Below, one piece after another: positions 1 through 8,029 of a DNA stretch of 64,000 bases; the stretch's first letter is position 1; each line of letters opens with the position of its first letter. Source of the stretch: Rhodoblastus acidophilus. GTDB taxonomy: Bacteria > Pseudomonadota > Alphaproteobacteria > Rhizobiales > Beijerinckiaceae. The stretch is taken from assembly GCF_025961575.1 (NCBI RefSeq), contig NZ_JAOQNX010000009.1, positions 62,001 to 126,000 of the forward strand. Reading direction: 5' to 3'. The notes below the pieces were generated by a model. It was not told where the DNA came from and made no database searches. It worked only from the letters and a program-made list of their open reading frames with translations. A program made the position numbers and the translations under genes.

Positions 1-2750
1 CCGTGCCCAAGGGAACTTCGGTGATGGCCGCCTCGACCCTACGCGGCGTCAGCATTCCCAAACTCTGCGCCACCGACTCGCTCGAAAGTTTCGGCTCCTG
101 CCGCATGTGCATGGTGGAGATCGAGGGGCGGCGCGGAACGCCGGCCTCCTGCACCACGCCGGCGGAAAACGGCATGGTGGTCCACACCCAGACCGAACGC
201 CTGGCGAAGCTGCGGCGCGGCGTGATGGAGCTTTATATCTCCGACCATCCGCTGGATTGCCTGACCTGCGCCGCCAATGGCGATTGCGAATTGCAGGACG
301 TCGCGGGCGAAGTCGGCTTGCGCGAAGTGCGCTACGGCGACGGCGCCAACCATTTGAAAGACGTGAAGGACGCGTCCAACCCTTATTTCACCTACGATCC
401 CGCCAAATGCATCGTCTGCTATCGCTGCGTCCGCGCCTGCGAGGAGGTGCAAGGCACATTCGCGCTCACCGCCAGCGGACGCGGTTTTGACAGCCGCATC
501 GCTTCCGGCCCCACCGATTTCCTCTCCAGCGAATGCGTCTCCTGCGGCGCCTGCGTGCAGGCCTGCCCGACCGCGACGCTGATCGAAAAGAGCGTGATCG
601 CCGAGGGCCAGCCGGAGCACTCGAAAGTCACCACCTGCGCCTATTGCGGCGTCGGCTGCTCGTTCAAGGCGGAAATGCGCGGCGAAAAGCTCATTCGCAT
701 GGTCCCGTACAAGCAGGGCCACGCCAACGAGGGCCATAGCTGCGTCAAAGGCCGCTTCGCCTATGGCTACGCGACCCACAAGGATCGCAAGACCAAGCCG
801 ATGATCCGCGCAAAGATCACCGACCCCTGGCGCGAAGTTTCGTGGGAAGAGGCCATCGCCCACACCGCGTCCGAGTTCAAGCGCCTGCAAGCGAAATACG
901 GCCGCGAATCCGTCGGCGCCATTTCGTCGTCACGCTGCACCAACGAGGAAGTTTACGTCCTGCAAAAGCTGGTGCGCGCGGCGCTGCGCAACAACAACAT
1001 CGACACCTGCGCCCGCGTCTGCCACTCGCCCACCGGCTACGGCCTGTCGGTAACGCTCGGCACCTCCGCCGGCACGCAAGACTTCAAATCGGTCGACGAA
1101 GCCGATGTGATGCTGCTGATCGGCGCCAATCCGACCGACGCCCATCCGGTGTTCGGCTCGCGGATGAAGAAGCGCCTGCGCCAGGGCGCCAAGCTGATCG
1201 TCATCGATCCCCGCGCCATCGATCTCGTGCGCACGCCGCATGTGCAAGCCACGCATCATCTGGCGCTCATGCCCGGAACCAATGTCGCGGTGGTCAATGC
1301 GCTGGCGCATGTGATCGTCACCGAGGGCCTGCTCAAGGAGGATTACATCGCCGCCCGCTGCGACCGCGACGCCTTTGAATCCTGGGCGCGCTTCATCGCG
1401 CTCGAGCAAAATTCGCCTGAATATACCGAACAATTCACCGGCGTTCCCGCGTCAGAAATCCGTGCGGCGGCGCGGCTCTACGCCAGCGTGAAGAATGCGG
1501 CGATCTATTATGGCCTCGGCGTCACCGAGCACAGCCAGGGCTCGACCACGGTGATGGCGCTGGCGAATCTCGCCATGGCCACCGGCAATATCGGCCATGT
1601 CGGCGCCGGCGTGAATCCGCTGCGCGGCCAGAACAATGTGCAGGGCTCCTGCGACATGGGCTCGTTCCCGCACGAATTCCCCGGCTACCGCCATGTCGGT
1701 AACGAGTCTGTGCGCGCGACATTCGAACAGCATTGGCAAATCAAGCTCGACGACGAGCCGGGCCTGCGCATTCCCAATATGTTCGACGAAGCGCTGGACG
1801 GCGCCTTCAAAGGCCTGTTTGTCCACGGCGAGGACATCGCGCAATCCGACCCGAACACCAACCATGTCTCGGCCGCTCTGAAAAACATGGAATGCGTTGT
1901 GGTCCAGGACCTGTTCCTCAACGAGACCGCGAAATTCGCCCATGTCTTCCTGCCCGGCGCGAGTTTTCTCGAAAAGGACGGCACCTTCACCAACGCCGAG
2001 CGCCGCATCAACCGCGTGCGAAAAGTGATGACGCCTCTGTCGGGCAAGGACGAGTGGGCGGCGATCTGCGACCTTTCGACCGCGCTCGGCTATCCCATGA
2101 GCTACGCGCACCCTTCCGAAATCATGGACGAAATCGCCGCGCTCACCCCCACTTTCGCCGGCGTGAGCTACGCCAAGCTGGAAGAGCTGGGCTCGGTGCA
2201 ATGGCCGTGCAACGAGGCCATGCCAAATGGCACGCCGATGATGCATGTCGAGCGTTTTGTGAACGGCGCCGGCAAATTCATGCTCACCGAATATGTGCCG
2301 ACCAGCGAGCGCAGCGGGCCGCGTTTCCCGCTGATCCTCACCACCGGACGCATCTTGTCGCAATATAATGTCGGCGCGCAGACGCGGCGCACCGAAAACA
2401 GCGCCTGGCACGCCGAGGACGTGCTGGAAATCCACCCGTTCGACGCGGAACAGCGCGGCATTCTGGATGGCGAACTCGTCTCCGTCGCCTCGCGCGCCGG
2501 CGACGTGGCTCTGCGCGCAAAAATCAGCGAACGCATGCAGCCCGGCGTGGTCTACACCACCTTCCATCATCCGGGTTCGGGCGCCAATGTCGTCACCACC
2601 GACAACAGCGACTGGGCGACCAATTGCCCGGAATACAAGGTGACGGCGGTGGAGGTGCGGCGCACCAACTCCCTTTCCGAATGGCAGCAGCGCAACGCCG
2701 ACGAGGATTTTTCGCTGCGCCGCCTGGAGGTGGTCGATGCCGCAGAGTGA
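1..2750 (+). CDS. fdsA: NAD-dependent formate dehydrogenase alpha subunit, 5'-truncated by window edge
   Basis: Catalytic molybdenum/tungsten subunit of cytoplasmic NAD-dependent formate dehydrogenase, oxidising formate to CO2 and passing electrons through Fe-S clusters to the beta/gamma subunits. The frame is open at base 1 and the family's first few tens of residues are missing, so the gene starts upstream; the first GTG (base 3) is not the real start. Visible in order: the end of the [2Fe-2S] domain (GSCRMC, about residues 31-36), a complex-I-like His/Cys cluster region (DHPLDCLTC), an 8Fe ferredoxin segment (CIVCYRC, CVSCGAC), the molybdopterin-domain Fe-S motif CAYCGVGC, an active-site Cys near window residue 340 (ARVCHSP; Cys, not Sec) and a C-terminal molybdopterin dinucleotide-binding domain. 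It overlaps fdhD by 14 bases, so the two are co-translated. Confidence 0.95.
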   Translation, partial: VPKGTSVMAASTLRGVSIPKLCATDSLESFGSCRMCMVEIEGRRGTPASCTTPAENGMVVHTQTERLAKLRRGVMELYISDHPLDCLTCAANGDCELQDVAGEVGLREVRYGDGANHLKDVKDASNPYFTYDPAKCIVCYRCVRACEEVQGTFALTASGRGFDSRIASGPTDFLSSECVSCGACVQACPTATLIEKSVIAEGQPEHSKVTTCAYCGVGCSFKAEMRGEKLIRMVPYKQGHANEGHSCVKGRFAYGYATHKDRKTKPMIRAKITDPWREVSWEEAIAHTASEFKRLQAKYGRESVGAISSSRCTNEEVYVLQKLVRAALRNNNIDTCARVCHSPTGYGLSVTLGTSAGTQDFKSVDEADVMLLIGANPTDAHPVFGSRMKKRLRQGAKLIVIDPRAIDLVRTPHVQATHHLALMPGTNVAVVNALAHVIVTEGLLKEDYIAARCDRDAFESWARFIALEQNSPEYTEQFTGVPASEIRAAARLYASVKNAAIYYGLGVTEHSQGSTTVMALANLAMATGNIGHVGAGVNPLRGQNNVQGSCDMGSFPHEFPGYRHVGNESVRATFEQHWQIKLDDEPGLRIPNMFDEALDGAFKGLFVHGEDIAQSDPNTNHVSAALKNMECVVVQDLFLNETAKFAHVFLPGASFLEKDGTFTNAERRINRVRKVMTPLSGKDEWAAICDLSTALGYPMSYAHPSEIMDEIAALTPTFAGVSYAKLEELGSVQWPCNEAMPNGTPMMHVERFVNGAGKFMLTEYVPTSERSGPRFPLILTTGRILSQYNVGAQTRRTENSAWHAEDVLEIHPFDAEQRGILDGELVSVASRAGDVALRAKISERMQPGVVYTTFHHPGSGANVVTTDNSDWATNCPEYKVTAVEVRRTNSLSEWQQRNADEDFSLRRLEVVDAAE

Positions 2751-3570
2751 TTTCGCCCTCGCGCACAACATGCCGACAAAAGTGTTCGAAGCCAACGGCT
2801 TCACCCACACCGGCGAGCGCGCGATCGCCGAGGAGACGCCGGTCAGCTTCTTGTTCGGCGGCGTGCCCTATGCCGTGATGATGGCGAGTCCCGGCGACAC
2901 CGAGGATTTCGCTTACGGCTTCTGCCTCAGCGAAGGCTTGATCGACCGGGCCGACGAGCTGCGCGCGCTCGACGTGACCCGGCAAGGCCAGGGCCTCGCC
3001 GTCGACATCCGCCTCGCGCCCGAAAAAATGCGCGGGCATCTGGCGCGGCGCCGCGCCATTGAGGGGCGCAGCTCCTGCGGCCTGTGCGGCGTCGAAAGCG
3101 CCGACATGCTGCCGCAAGCGCGGCCCGTGGAAAAGGTCGCGCCGGTCGAGGCGCAGTCGATCTTCATGGCGCTGCGCCATCTCTCCGCAAATCAGCCGCT
3201 CAACGCCGCGACCCGCGCCGTTCACGCCGCCGCCTTTTGCGCCCGCGACGGTTCGATTCTGGCGGCGCGCGAGGATGTCGGCCGCCACAATGCGCTGGAC
3301 AAATGCATCGGCGCGGCGCTGCGCGCGCGCCTCGATCCGCGCGACGGATTTGTCGTCGTCACCAGCCGCGCCTCCTTCGAAATGGTGGAGAAGACCGCCT
3401 TTTTCGGCGCTCCGCTGCTCGCCGCGATCTCGGCGCCGACCGGCCTCGCCATCGCCCGCGCGCAGGCGCTGGGATTGACGCTCGCGGCCATCGCCCGCGC
3501 CGACAGTTTCGCGGTCTTCGCAGGCGAAATCGCCGAGACCAATGCGCAGGAACACAGGAATGTTTCATGA
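2737..3570 (+). CDS. fdhD: Formate dehydrogenase accessory sulfurtransferase FdhD
   Basis: 277 residues. FdhD transfers sulfur from IscS to the molybdenum cofactor and is required for active formate dehydrogenase. The diagnostic CxxC loop is present as SSCGLCG (Cys114 and Cys117), followed by the conserved AREDVGRHNALDK block and the SRASFEMVEK segment of the family. The ATG lies inside the end of fdsA, and the stop overlaps the next start by four bases (ATGA), so the three genes form one translationally coupled unit. Length and motifs are normal for the family. Confidence 0.95.
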   Translation: MPQSDFALAHNMPTKVFEANGFTHTGERAIAEETPVSFLFGGVPYAVMMASPGDTEDFAYGFCLSEGLIDRADELRALDVTRQGQGLAVDIRLAPEKMRGHLARRRAIEGRSSCGLCGVESADMLPQARPVEKVAPVEAQSIFMALRHLSANQPLNAATRAVHAAAFCARDGSILAAREDVGRHNALDKCIGAALRARLDPRDGFVVVTSRASFEMVEKTAFFGAPLLAAISAPTGLAIARAQALGLTLAAIARADSFAVFAGEIAETNAQEHRNVS

Positions 3571-3803
3571 GTGAAATTCACGACAGCGAAACCAAAATCC
3601 TGCGCATGGCCGTCCAGATCGCCGATTACTACAAGGCTTATGGCGGCATGGCGCCCGAGGCGATCGCCGGCCACATCAACAAATTCTGGACGCCGAAAAT
3701 GCGCGAGGAATTTTTGTGCGCCGCCACCGGCCGCACGCTCGACCCGCCCCCGCTCGACGCCGCCCGCGCCCTGGTGAAGCGCAGAAAGGCGGAGGCGTTT
3801 TGA
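3567..3803 (+). CDS. fdsD: Formate dehydrogenase delta subunit
   Basis: 78 residues, starting at the ATG that overlaps the fdhD stop. It matches the small FdsD subunit of NAD-dependent formate dehydrogenases: an N-terminal helix (ILRMAVQIADYYKAYG), a central INKFWTPKMREEF segment and a short basic tail. FdsD has no cofactor motif and is thought to help assembly or stability of the FdsABG enzyme. As last gene of the operon it is followed within 15 bases by a strong hairpin. The gamma and beta genes are expected upstream of the window. Confidence 0.9.
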   Translation: MSEIHDSETKILRMAVQIADYYKAYGGMAPEAIAGHINKFWTPKMREEFLCAATGRTLDPPPLDAARALVKRRKAEAF

Positions 3804-3817
3804 TCCCCTGTCCCCGC

Positions 3818-3845
3818 GCGCAAATCGGGTGTTCCCGATTTGCGC
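3818..3845 (+). terminator. Perfect hairpin after fdsD
   Basis: A perfect 12-bp stem (3818-3829 with 3834-3845) with a TGTT loop lies 15 bases after the fdsD stop. No U-run follows, so it may be an RNA-stabilising 3' structure or a Rho-assisted end rather than a classical intrinsic terminator. A second perfect stem (3858-3867 with 3872-3881, loop AACA) follows at once. Confidence 0.45.
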
Positions 3846-3885
3846 CACTCTAAGCGACGAAGTCGGCAACAGCCGACTTCGTTGC

Positions 3886-4005
3886 GGGGAGAGGGTTAGG
3901 GTGAGGGGCTTGGGCGCGATCCTCGATGTCGTCAGGAAAGCTTGCTTGACGACATCGAAGCCAACGACCCCGCCCCTCTAACCCTCTCCCCGTAAACGGG
4001 GCGAG
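3886..4005. repeat. Nested inverted intergenic repeat
   Basis: Outer arms rich in GAGGGTTAGGG (3889-3909) and CCCTAACCCTC-type sequence (3973-3993) enclose an inner perfect 11-bp stem (3924-3934 with 3947-3957). A further short palindrome (GAAGGCC-GA-GGCCTTC) lies at 4009-4024. This resembles the dispersed REP-like intergenic palindromes of Hyphomicrobiales. With the hairpins at 3818-3881 it fills the 281-base gap between fdsD and the next gene, where no coding potential is seen. Confidence 0.6.
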
Positions 4006-4084
4006 GGAGAAGGCCGAGGCCTTCGTAAAAAATCGAAATACGGACCGGACCCAAAAACAATCCGGCCGCATCTGGGAGGAAGCA

Positions 4085-5734
4085 ATGACTGCGACGACAC
4101 ACGCTGGCGCCCCGCCGGCGCCGCACTGGCTTGACCGCGAGGCCACCGTGGCCAAGCCTGGGTTCAACCGCTGGCTGGTCCCGCCGGCCGCGCTGGCCAT
4201 CCATCTCTGCATCGGCATGGCCTACGGTTTTTCCGTGTTCTGGCTGCCGCTGTCGCAATCCATCGGCGTCACCAAATCCGTCGCCTGCCCCGCGGACACC
4301 GGCCTGCTCACCGCCCTGTTCACCACGACCTGCGACTGGAAAGTGGCCGATCTCGGCTGGATGTACACATTGTTCTTCGTGCTGCTCGGCTCCTCCGCCG
4401 CCATCTGGGGCGGCTGGCTGGAGCGCGCGGGACCGCGCAAGGCGGGCCTGGTCGCGGCGTTTTGTTGGGCCGGCGGCCTGCTGCTCGGCGCGCTCGGCGT
4501 CTATTGGCACCAGCTCTGGCTGCTCTGGCTTGGTCCCGGAATCATCGGCGGCATCGGCCTCGGCCTCGGCTACATTTCGCCGGTCTCCACCCTGATCAAA
4601 TGGTTCCCCGACCGGCGCGGCATGGCGACGGGCATGGCGATCATGGGCTTTGGCGGCGGCGCCATGATCGGCTCGCCCTTGGCCGCCATGCTGATGAACC
4701 ATTTCAAATCGGCTGATGGCGTCGGCGTCTGGCAGACGTTTTGCGTGCTCGGGGGAATCTACTTCCTCTACATGCTCGGCGGCGCGCTGGGCTATCGCGT
4801 GCCGCCGCATGGCTGGCGCCCGGAAGGCTGGACCCCGCCGGTCCGCCGCAACAAGCTGATTTCCACCGGCAACGTCCATCTGCGCGACGCGCACAAGACG
4901 CCGCAATTCTGGCTGATCTGGCTCGTGCTCTGCCTGAACGTGTCCGCGGGCATTGGCGTGATCGGCATGGCCTCGCCCATGCTCCAGGAAATTTTCGGCG
5001 GCGGCCTGATCGGCAAGCCGGAACTGGGCTTCGCCGCCCTCGACGCCGCGGACAAGACGAAAATCGCGGTGATCGCCGCCGGCTTCACCGGCCTGCTCTC
5101 GCTGTTCAACATCGCCGGACGTTTTGTTTGGGCGTCTTCGTCCGACCATCTGGGACGCAAGGCGACCTATTTCATCTTCTTCGGCCTCGGCATCGCCCTG
5201 TACGCCGCAGCGCCGACGCTCGCGCACACCGGCAACAAAGCCCTGTTCGTGCTGGCGATCGGCGTGATTCTCTCAATGTATGGCGGCGGTTTCGCCACCG
5301 TCCCGGCCTATCTCGCCGACATTTTCGGCACGGCCTACGTCGGCGCGATCCATGGCCGCCTGCTCACGGCCTGGTCGACCGCCGGCATTGTCGGGCCCGT
5401 GGTCGTCAACTACATCCGCGAGTTCAACAAGGCGGCGGGCGTGCCGGCGGACCGTCTCTATGACGCGACGCTCTACATTCTTGCCGGCTTCCTCGTGGTC
5501 GGCCTGATCTGCAACGCTTTGGTGCGGCCGGTGAACCCCAAATATCTCATGCCCGAAACCGAGTCGGAAAAACTGGCGGCGGCGCAGGCGATTCCCTCGG
5601 GACCCCTGGGGACTTATGGCATCGGCGGCGGCGGATTCGGGATCAAGGCCGCGCTGGCCTGGAGCCTGGTCGGCGTTCCTCTGGCCTGGGGCGTCTGGCA
5701 GACGCTGCAAAAGGCGCTGGCGATCTTCCAATAA
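4085..5734 (+). CDS. MFS transporter, oxalate/formate antiporter (OFA) family
   Basis: 549 residues, starting at an ATG behind a GGGAGGAAG ribosome site. About twelve or more membrane segments, with the OFA/OxlT-like signatures ISPVSTLIKWFPDRRGMATGMAIMGFGGGAMIGSPL in the first half (read at 4580-4690) and ADIFGTAYVGAIHGRLLTAWS in the second. The family exchanges oxalate, formate or related carboxylates. It is longer than OxlT (about 420), mainly through an N-terminal extension, a periplasmic loop near residues 65-95 and an extra C-terminal membrane segment. Its place right after the formate dehydrogenase operon suggests formate or oxalate uptake, which is inference. No oxalate-degrading genes (frc, oxc) are in the window. 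Confidence 0.85.
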   Translation: MTATTHAGAPPAPHWLDREATVAKPGFNRWLVPPAALAIHLCIGMAYGFSVFWLPLSQSIGVTKSVACPADTGLLTALFTTTCDWKVADLGWMYTLFFVLLGSSAAIWGGWLERAGPRKAGLVAAFCWAGGLLLGALGVYWHQLWLLWLGPGIIGGIGLGLGYISPVSTLIKWFPDRRGMATGMAIMGFGGGAMIGSPLAAMLMNHFKSADGVGVWQTFCVLGGIYFLYMLGGALGYRVPPHGWRPEGWTPPVRRNKLISTGNVHLRDAHKTPQFWLIWLVLCLNVSAGIGVIGMASPMLQEIFGGGLIGKPELGFAALDAADKTKIAVIAAGFTGLLSLFNIAGRFVWASSSDHLGRKATYFIFFGLGIALYAAAPTLAHTGNKALFVLAIGVILSMYGGGFATVPAYLADIFGTAYVGAIHGRLLTAWSTAGIVGPVVVNYIREFNKAAGVPADRLYDATLYILAGFLVVGLICNALVRPVNPKYLMPETESEKLAAAQAIPSGPLGTYGIGGGGFGIKAALAWSLVGVPLAWGVWQTLQKALAIFQ

Positions 5735-5740
5735 TTTCAA

Positions 5741-5763
5741 GCCCGGAGGCGAACCCTCCGGGC
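5741..5763 (+). terminator. Hairpin after the OFA transporter
   Basis: A 9-bp stem, GCCCGGAGG (5741-5749) with CCTCCGGGC (5755-5763), loop CGAAC, lies directly after the transporter stop. A T-rich stretch appears only about 18 bases later, so intrinsic termination is plausible but weak. Confidence 0.45.
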
Positions 5764-5810
5764 GCCGCCCCGGGACGGAAGATTTTTATCTTTCCGTATC
5801 AATGCAGTAG

Positions 5811-5865
5811 CCCTCATCCTGAGGAAGCCGCAAAGCGGCTGTCTCGAAGGACGGGGGCGGTCCAC
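5811..5865. repeat. Dispersed intergenic repeat (CCTCATCCTGAGG type)
   Basis: Contains CCTCATCCTGAGG, then the hairpin AGCCG-CAAAG-CGGCT (5826-5840) and GTCTCGAAGGACG. This is a recognisable short repeat family widespread between genes in Hyphomicrobiales. No open frame covers it convincingly. It sits in the roughly 300-base gap between the transporter and bfd. Confidence 0.65.
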
Positions 5866-5940
5866 GCGTCGGCCGGCAGTCTCGGGTCTTCCTGTCCTGC
5901 CCACAAAAACCCGCGTCAGGCGGCGTCGCGAAAGAGGCTT

Positions 5941-5957
5941 TTTAGAATTTTTCCAAA
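5941..5957 (+). promoter_or_regulatory. Irr/ICE-type iron-control box upstream of bfd-bfr
   Basis: TTTAGAA-N3-TTCCAAA is an excellent match to the rhizobial Irr (iron control element) consensus TTTRGAAYNRTTCYAAA. It lies 79 bases before the bfd start. Irr responds to heme and iron status and is known to bind such boxes at bacterioferritin and heme genes in Hyphomicrobiales. Binding here is inferred from the match and the gene context. Confidence 0.75.
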
Positions 5958-6035
5958 CAACGCCATTTTCGTTTGCGACAAGCACGGCCGCTGGCATTGT
6001 TCTGGCGTTAACGAAGAAACGGCGAGGGTTCGGAA

Positions 6036-6254
6036 TTGATCATCTGTTCCTGCAATGTCATCTCCGATCGCGACGTGCATGGCGCGTCCAAACCCTGCGG
6101 GGCGCCGGCCGAGCGCCCCGCCGATGTGTTCCGCGGGCTCGGCCGCTCCCCGAAATGCGGCAAATGCGTGCGCAACATCCGCGCGGCCCTGGACTCCCGC
6201 TGCTGCGGCGAAGAACATGCGGCGCGCGAGCCCGGCATGGAGGCTTGCGCCTGA
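6036..6254 (+). CDS. bfd: Bacterioferritin-associated ferredoxin (Bfd)
   Basis: 72 residues, starting at TTG (6036) behind GAGGG; the second residue falls directly in the conserved N-terminus, so no other start fits. Four cluster cysteines Cys4, Cys6, Cys41 and Cys44 (C-x-C and C-x2-C) bind one [2Fe-2S] in the helix-turn-helix Bfd fold. Bfd docks on bacterioferritin and reduces the stored ferric mineral so iron can leave. It is followed 101 bases on by bfr and preceded by an Irr-like box, so storage and release are probably controlled together. It has a somewhat longer C-terminal tail with two extra Cys residues (CCG). Confidence 0.93.
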   Translation: MIICSCNVISDRDVHGASKPCGAPAERPADVFRGLGRSPKCGKCVRNIRAALDSRCCGEEHAAREPGMEACA

Positions 6255-6355
6255 GCAAAGCGACGCTTTCGCACCTAACGGCGCCGAAAATTCCCGCTTG
6301 CCGCGAATCTCGCAACCGATACACTGGCTTCGCACAATGATTGCAGGAGGTCAGC

Positions 6356-6832
6356 ATGCGCGGCGACGCCAGAGTCATCGAATATCTGAACAGGGCCCTC
6401 CGCAGCGAACTGACCGCGATCAATCAGTACTGGTTGCACTACCGCATTCTCGACAATTGGGGTTATCGCGACCTCGCAAAGAAATGGCGCAAGGAATCCA
6501 TCGAGGAGATGGAACATGCCGACAAGGTGACGGCGCGCATCCTGTTCCTCGACGGTTTTCCCAACATGCAGGAGCTGGACGCCCTGCGCATCGGCGAGAA
6601 TATCGAAGAAATTTTGCGCGCCGATCTCGCGGCCGAAACCGACGCGCGCGCCCTCTATCTGGAGGCCGCGGCCTATTGCCTGTCGGTCAACGACCGCGTC
6701 ACCCAAAACCTGTTCGAAGAGCTCACCCATGACGAGGAAGAGCACATCGACTTCCTGGAGACGCAGCTCGAACTGATCAAGCAGATCGGCGTGCAGCTCT
6801 ACGCGCAAAAGCACATCGGCGAACTGTCCTGA
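6356..6832 (+). CDS. bfr: Bacterioferritin
   Basis: 158 residues. The ATG at 6356 follows a strong AGGAGG (6345-6350); the TTG at 6341 would lie upstream of that site and is rejected. Ferroxidase ligands are at canonical positions (Glu18, Glu51, His54, then Glu in DLAAETDAR and the EEEHID pair near 127-130), and Met52 is the inter-subunit heme ligand. The protein is expected to form the 24-subunit iron-storage shell and to receive electrons from Bfd encoded just upstream. It converges with the yceI gene that ends at 6845; a GC-rich hairpin (6838-6855) between them may end both transcripts. Confidence 0.95.
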   Translation: MRGDARVIEYLNRALRSELTAINQYWLHYRILDNWGYRDLAKKWRKESIEEMEHADKVTARILFLDGFPNMQELDALRIGENIEEILRADLAAETDARALYLEAAAYCLSVNDRVTQNLFEELTHDEEEHIDFLETQLELIKQIGVQLYAQKHIGELS

Positions 6833-6844
6833 GGCGGGGGCGGA

Positions 6845-7384
6845 TCACTCCGCCCGTTCCGCCACCAGATCGACGTCGACGCCGACCTGAAACGCGACCC
6901 AGGAATCGCTGCTGTAATCGCCCTGCCCCACGCCAAACTCGTTGCGCAGCAGATCGGCATGCCCTTTCGCGCGCGCGGTTTTGCCGTTGATGTCGAGGGT
7001 GAAGGGCAGGACGATCTTTTTCGTCACGCCACGCAGGGTGAGATCGCCACGGGCCACAAACCCTTTTTCCGTGCGGGAAACCTCGGTGGCGACAAAGCTG
7101 GCGGTGGGCGTTTTCGCCACATCGAACCAATCCTTGTCCGGCAAGGCCCCGTCGCGCTGCCGGTCGCCGGTGGCGGCGCTGGCGAGATCGACGGAGACGG
7201 CGATCTTCGCCGCTTCGGGATGATCGGGGTCGAGGCTGATCTTGGCGTCGAACCGGGAGAAGGCGCCGGTGAACTTGTCGCCCATCTGCGTCCCGGTAAA
7301 GGTCAGGGCGCTCCCCGGCAAAATTTTCCATTCCGAAGCCTGCGCCGCCCCGGACAGCGCAAGCGCCATCAAGACCAGCCCCAT
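6845..7384 (-). CDS. YceI-family periplasmic protein (second copy)
   Basis: 179 residues from the ATG at 7384, which begins a clear signal peptide (MGLVLMALALSGAAQA, then SEW). The frame is open further upstream to a TTG at 7468 that overlaps the cytochrome b561 stop. Those extra 28 codons translate a dispersed repeat (TPHPALRATFSRKGRR) and would bury the signal peptide, so the internal start is preferred. YceI proteins are lipocalin-like barrels that bind isoprenoid-type lipids such as quinones. Conserved features seen: FTGTQMGDKFTGAFSRFDAKI, the DWFD motif and LTLRGVTKK. It is last in a yceI-cytochrome b561-yceI operon. Confidence 0.85.
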   Translation of the reverse strand: MGLVLMALALSGAAQASEWKILPGSALTFTGTQMGDKFTGAFSRFDAKISLDPDHPEAAKIAVSVDLASAATGDRQRDGALPDKDWFDVAKTPTASFVATEVSRTEKGFVARGDLTLRGVTKKIVLPFTLDINGKTARAKGHADLLRNEFGVGQGDYSSDSWVAFQVGVDVDLVAERAE

Positions 7385-7431
7385 CCTTCTCCCCTTGCGG
7401 GAGAAGGTGGCGCGAAGCGCCGGATGAGGGG
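7385..7431. repeat. Dispersed REP-like palindrome inside the yceI leader
   Basis: Contains CCTTCTCC-CCTTGCG-GGAGAAGG followed by TGGCGC-GAA-GCGCCG and GATGAGGGG. The same unit occurs twice, inverted, at 54338-54482. Here it directly abuts the proposed yceI start, so its GGGGAGAAGG also serves as the ribosome-binding stretch. Confidence 0.75.
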
Positions 7432-7464
7432 TTCGTAAAGCGGCGCCCTGCATGACATCAATTT

Positions 7465-8028
7465 TCAACCGTCTTTCCTCCGAAACGAAAAGCCCATCCG
7501 CGCCAGCGGAACATCGCCCTTCACCGCATGGCGCACGGCGGCCCCAACATGGCCGAGGATGATCGCGATGAACACGAAGGCGCCGGTGTCATGGATCGCC
7601 TTGAGCAGCGGCTCCCAGGCCTTCTTGTCCGCAAGCGTCGAAAACCAGGGCAAATGCGGCCAGGGAATCGCGCCATAAAGCACGGTCGGAATGTTCAGCG
7701 GCGAGGCCGAAACCACGATCCAACCGCTGACCGGCACGGCGATCAGCAAGACGTAGAGCAGCACATGGACGCCATGCGCCGCCGCGCGCTCCCAGGCCGC
7801 CAGCCCGTCAGGCAGGGCCGGCGGGCGATGCGTCGCCCGCCAGACCAGCCGCAAAGCCACCAGCCCCAGCGCCGTCACCCCCAGACTCTTGTGGAGCTGG
7901 AACAGCGCGAACATGGTTTTCGGCGGCAGCGGCGCGTTCTTCATGTAAAGGCCGACGCCGATCGCCGCGAGAACGAACAAGGCGCTCAGCCAGTGCAGGA
8001 CGACCGCGCCGCGCGAATAGCGATTCAT
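7465..8028 (-). CDS. Cytochrome b561
   Basis: 187 residues with four membrane helices of the bacterial cytochrome b561 (CybB/YodB) family. Candidate heme histidines lie in VVLHWLSALF (His12), LFQLHKSLG, AAHGVHVLLY and IHDTGAFVF/LGHVGAAVRH. The family oxidises quinol or relays electrons to periplasmic acceptors including superoxide. It lies between two yceI genes, a common association (cytochrome b561 plus a quinone-binding YceI), suggesting a periplasmic redox or isoprenoid-handling unit. It starts one base after the upstream yceI stop. Confidence 0.9.
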   Translation of the reverse strand: MNRYSRGAVVLHWLSALFVLAAIGVGLYMKNAPLPPKTMFALFQLHKSLGVTALGLVALRLVWRATHRPPALPDGLAAWERAAAHGVHVLLYVLLIAVPVSGWIVVSASPLNIPTVLYGAIPWPHLPWFSTLADKKAWEPLLKAIHDTGAFVFIAIILGHVGAAVRHAVKGDVPLARMGFSFRRKDG

Positions 8029-8029
8029 C

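Noticed and set aside
1452-2810. Long open frames opposite or overlapping real genes, such as on the minus strand of fdsA, cyoB, hyfF and the hybrid kinase
   Set aside because: They arise from high GC content and third-position bias; the translations are rich in Arg, Ala and His without domain matches, and the opposite strand carries well-supported genes.
3818-4024. CRISPR array in the palindrome-rich gap after fdsD
   Set aside because: The palindromes differ from one another, there is no regular spacing of identical repeats, and no cas genes are present.
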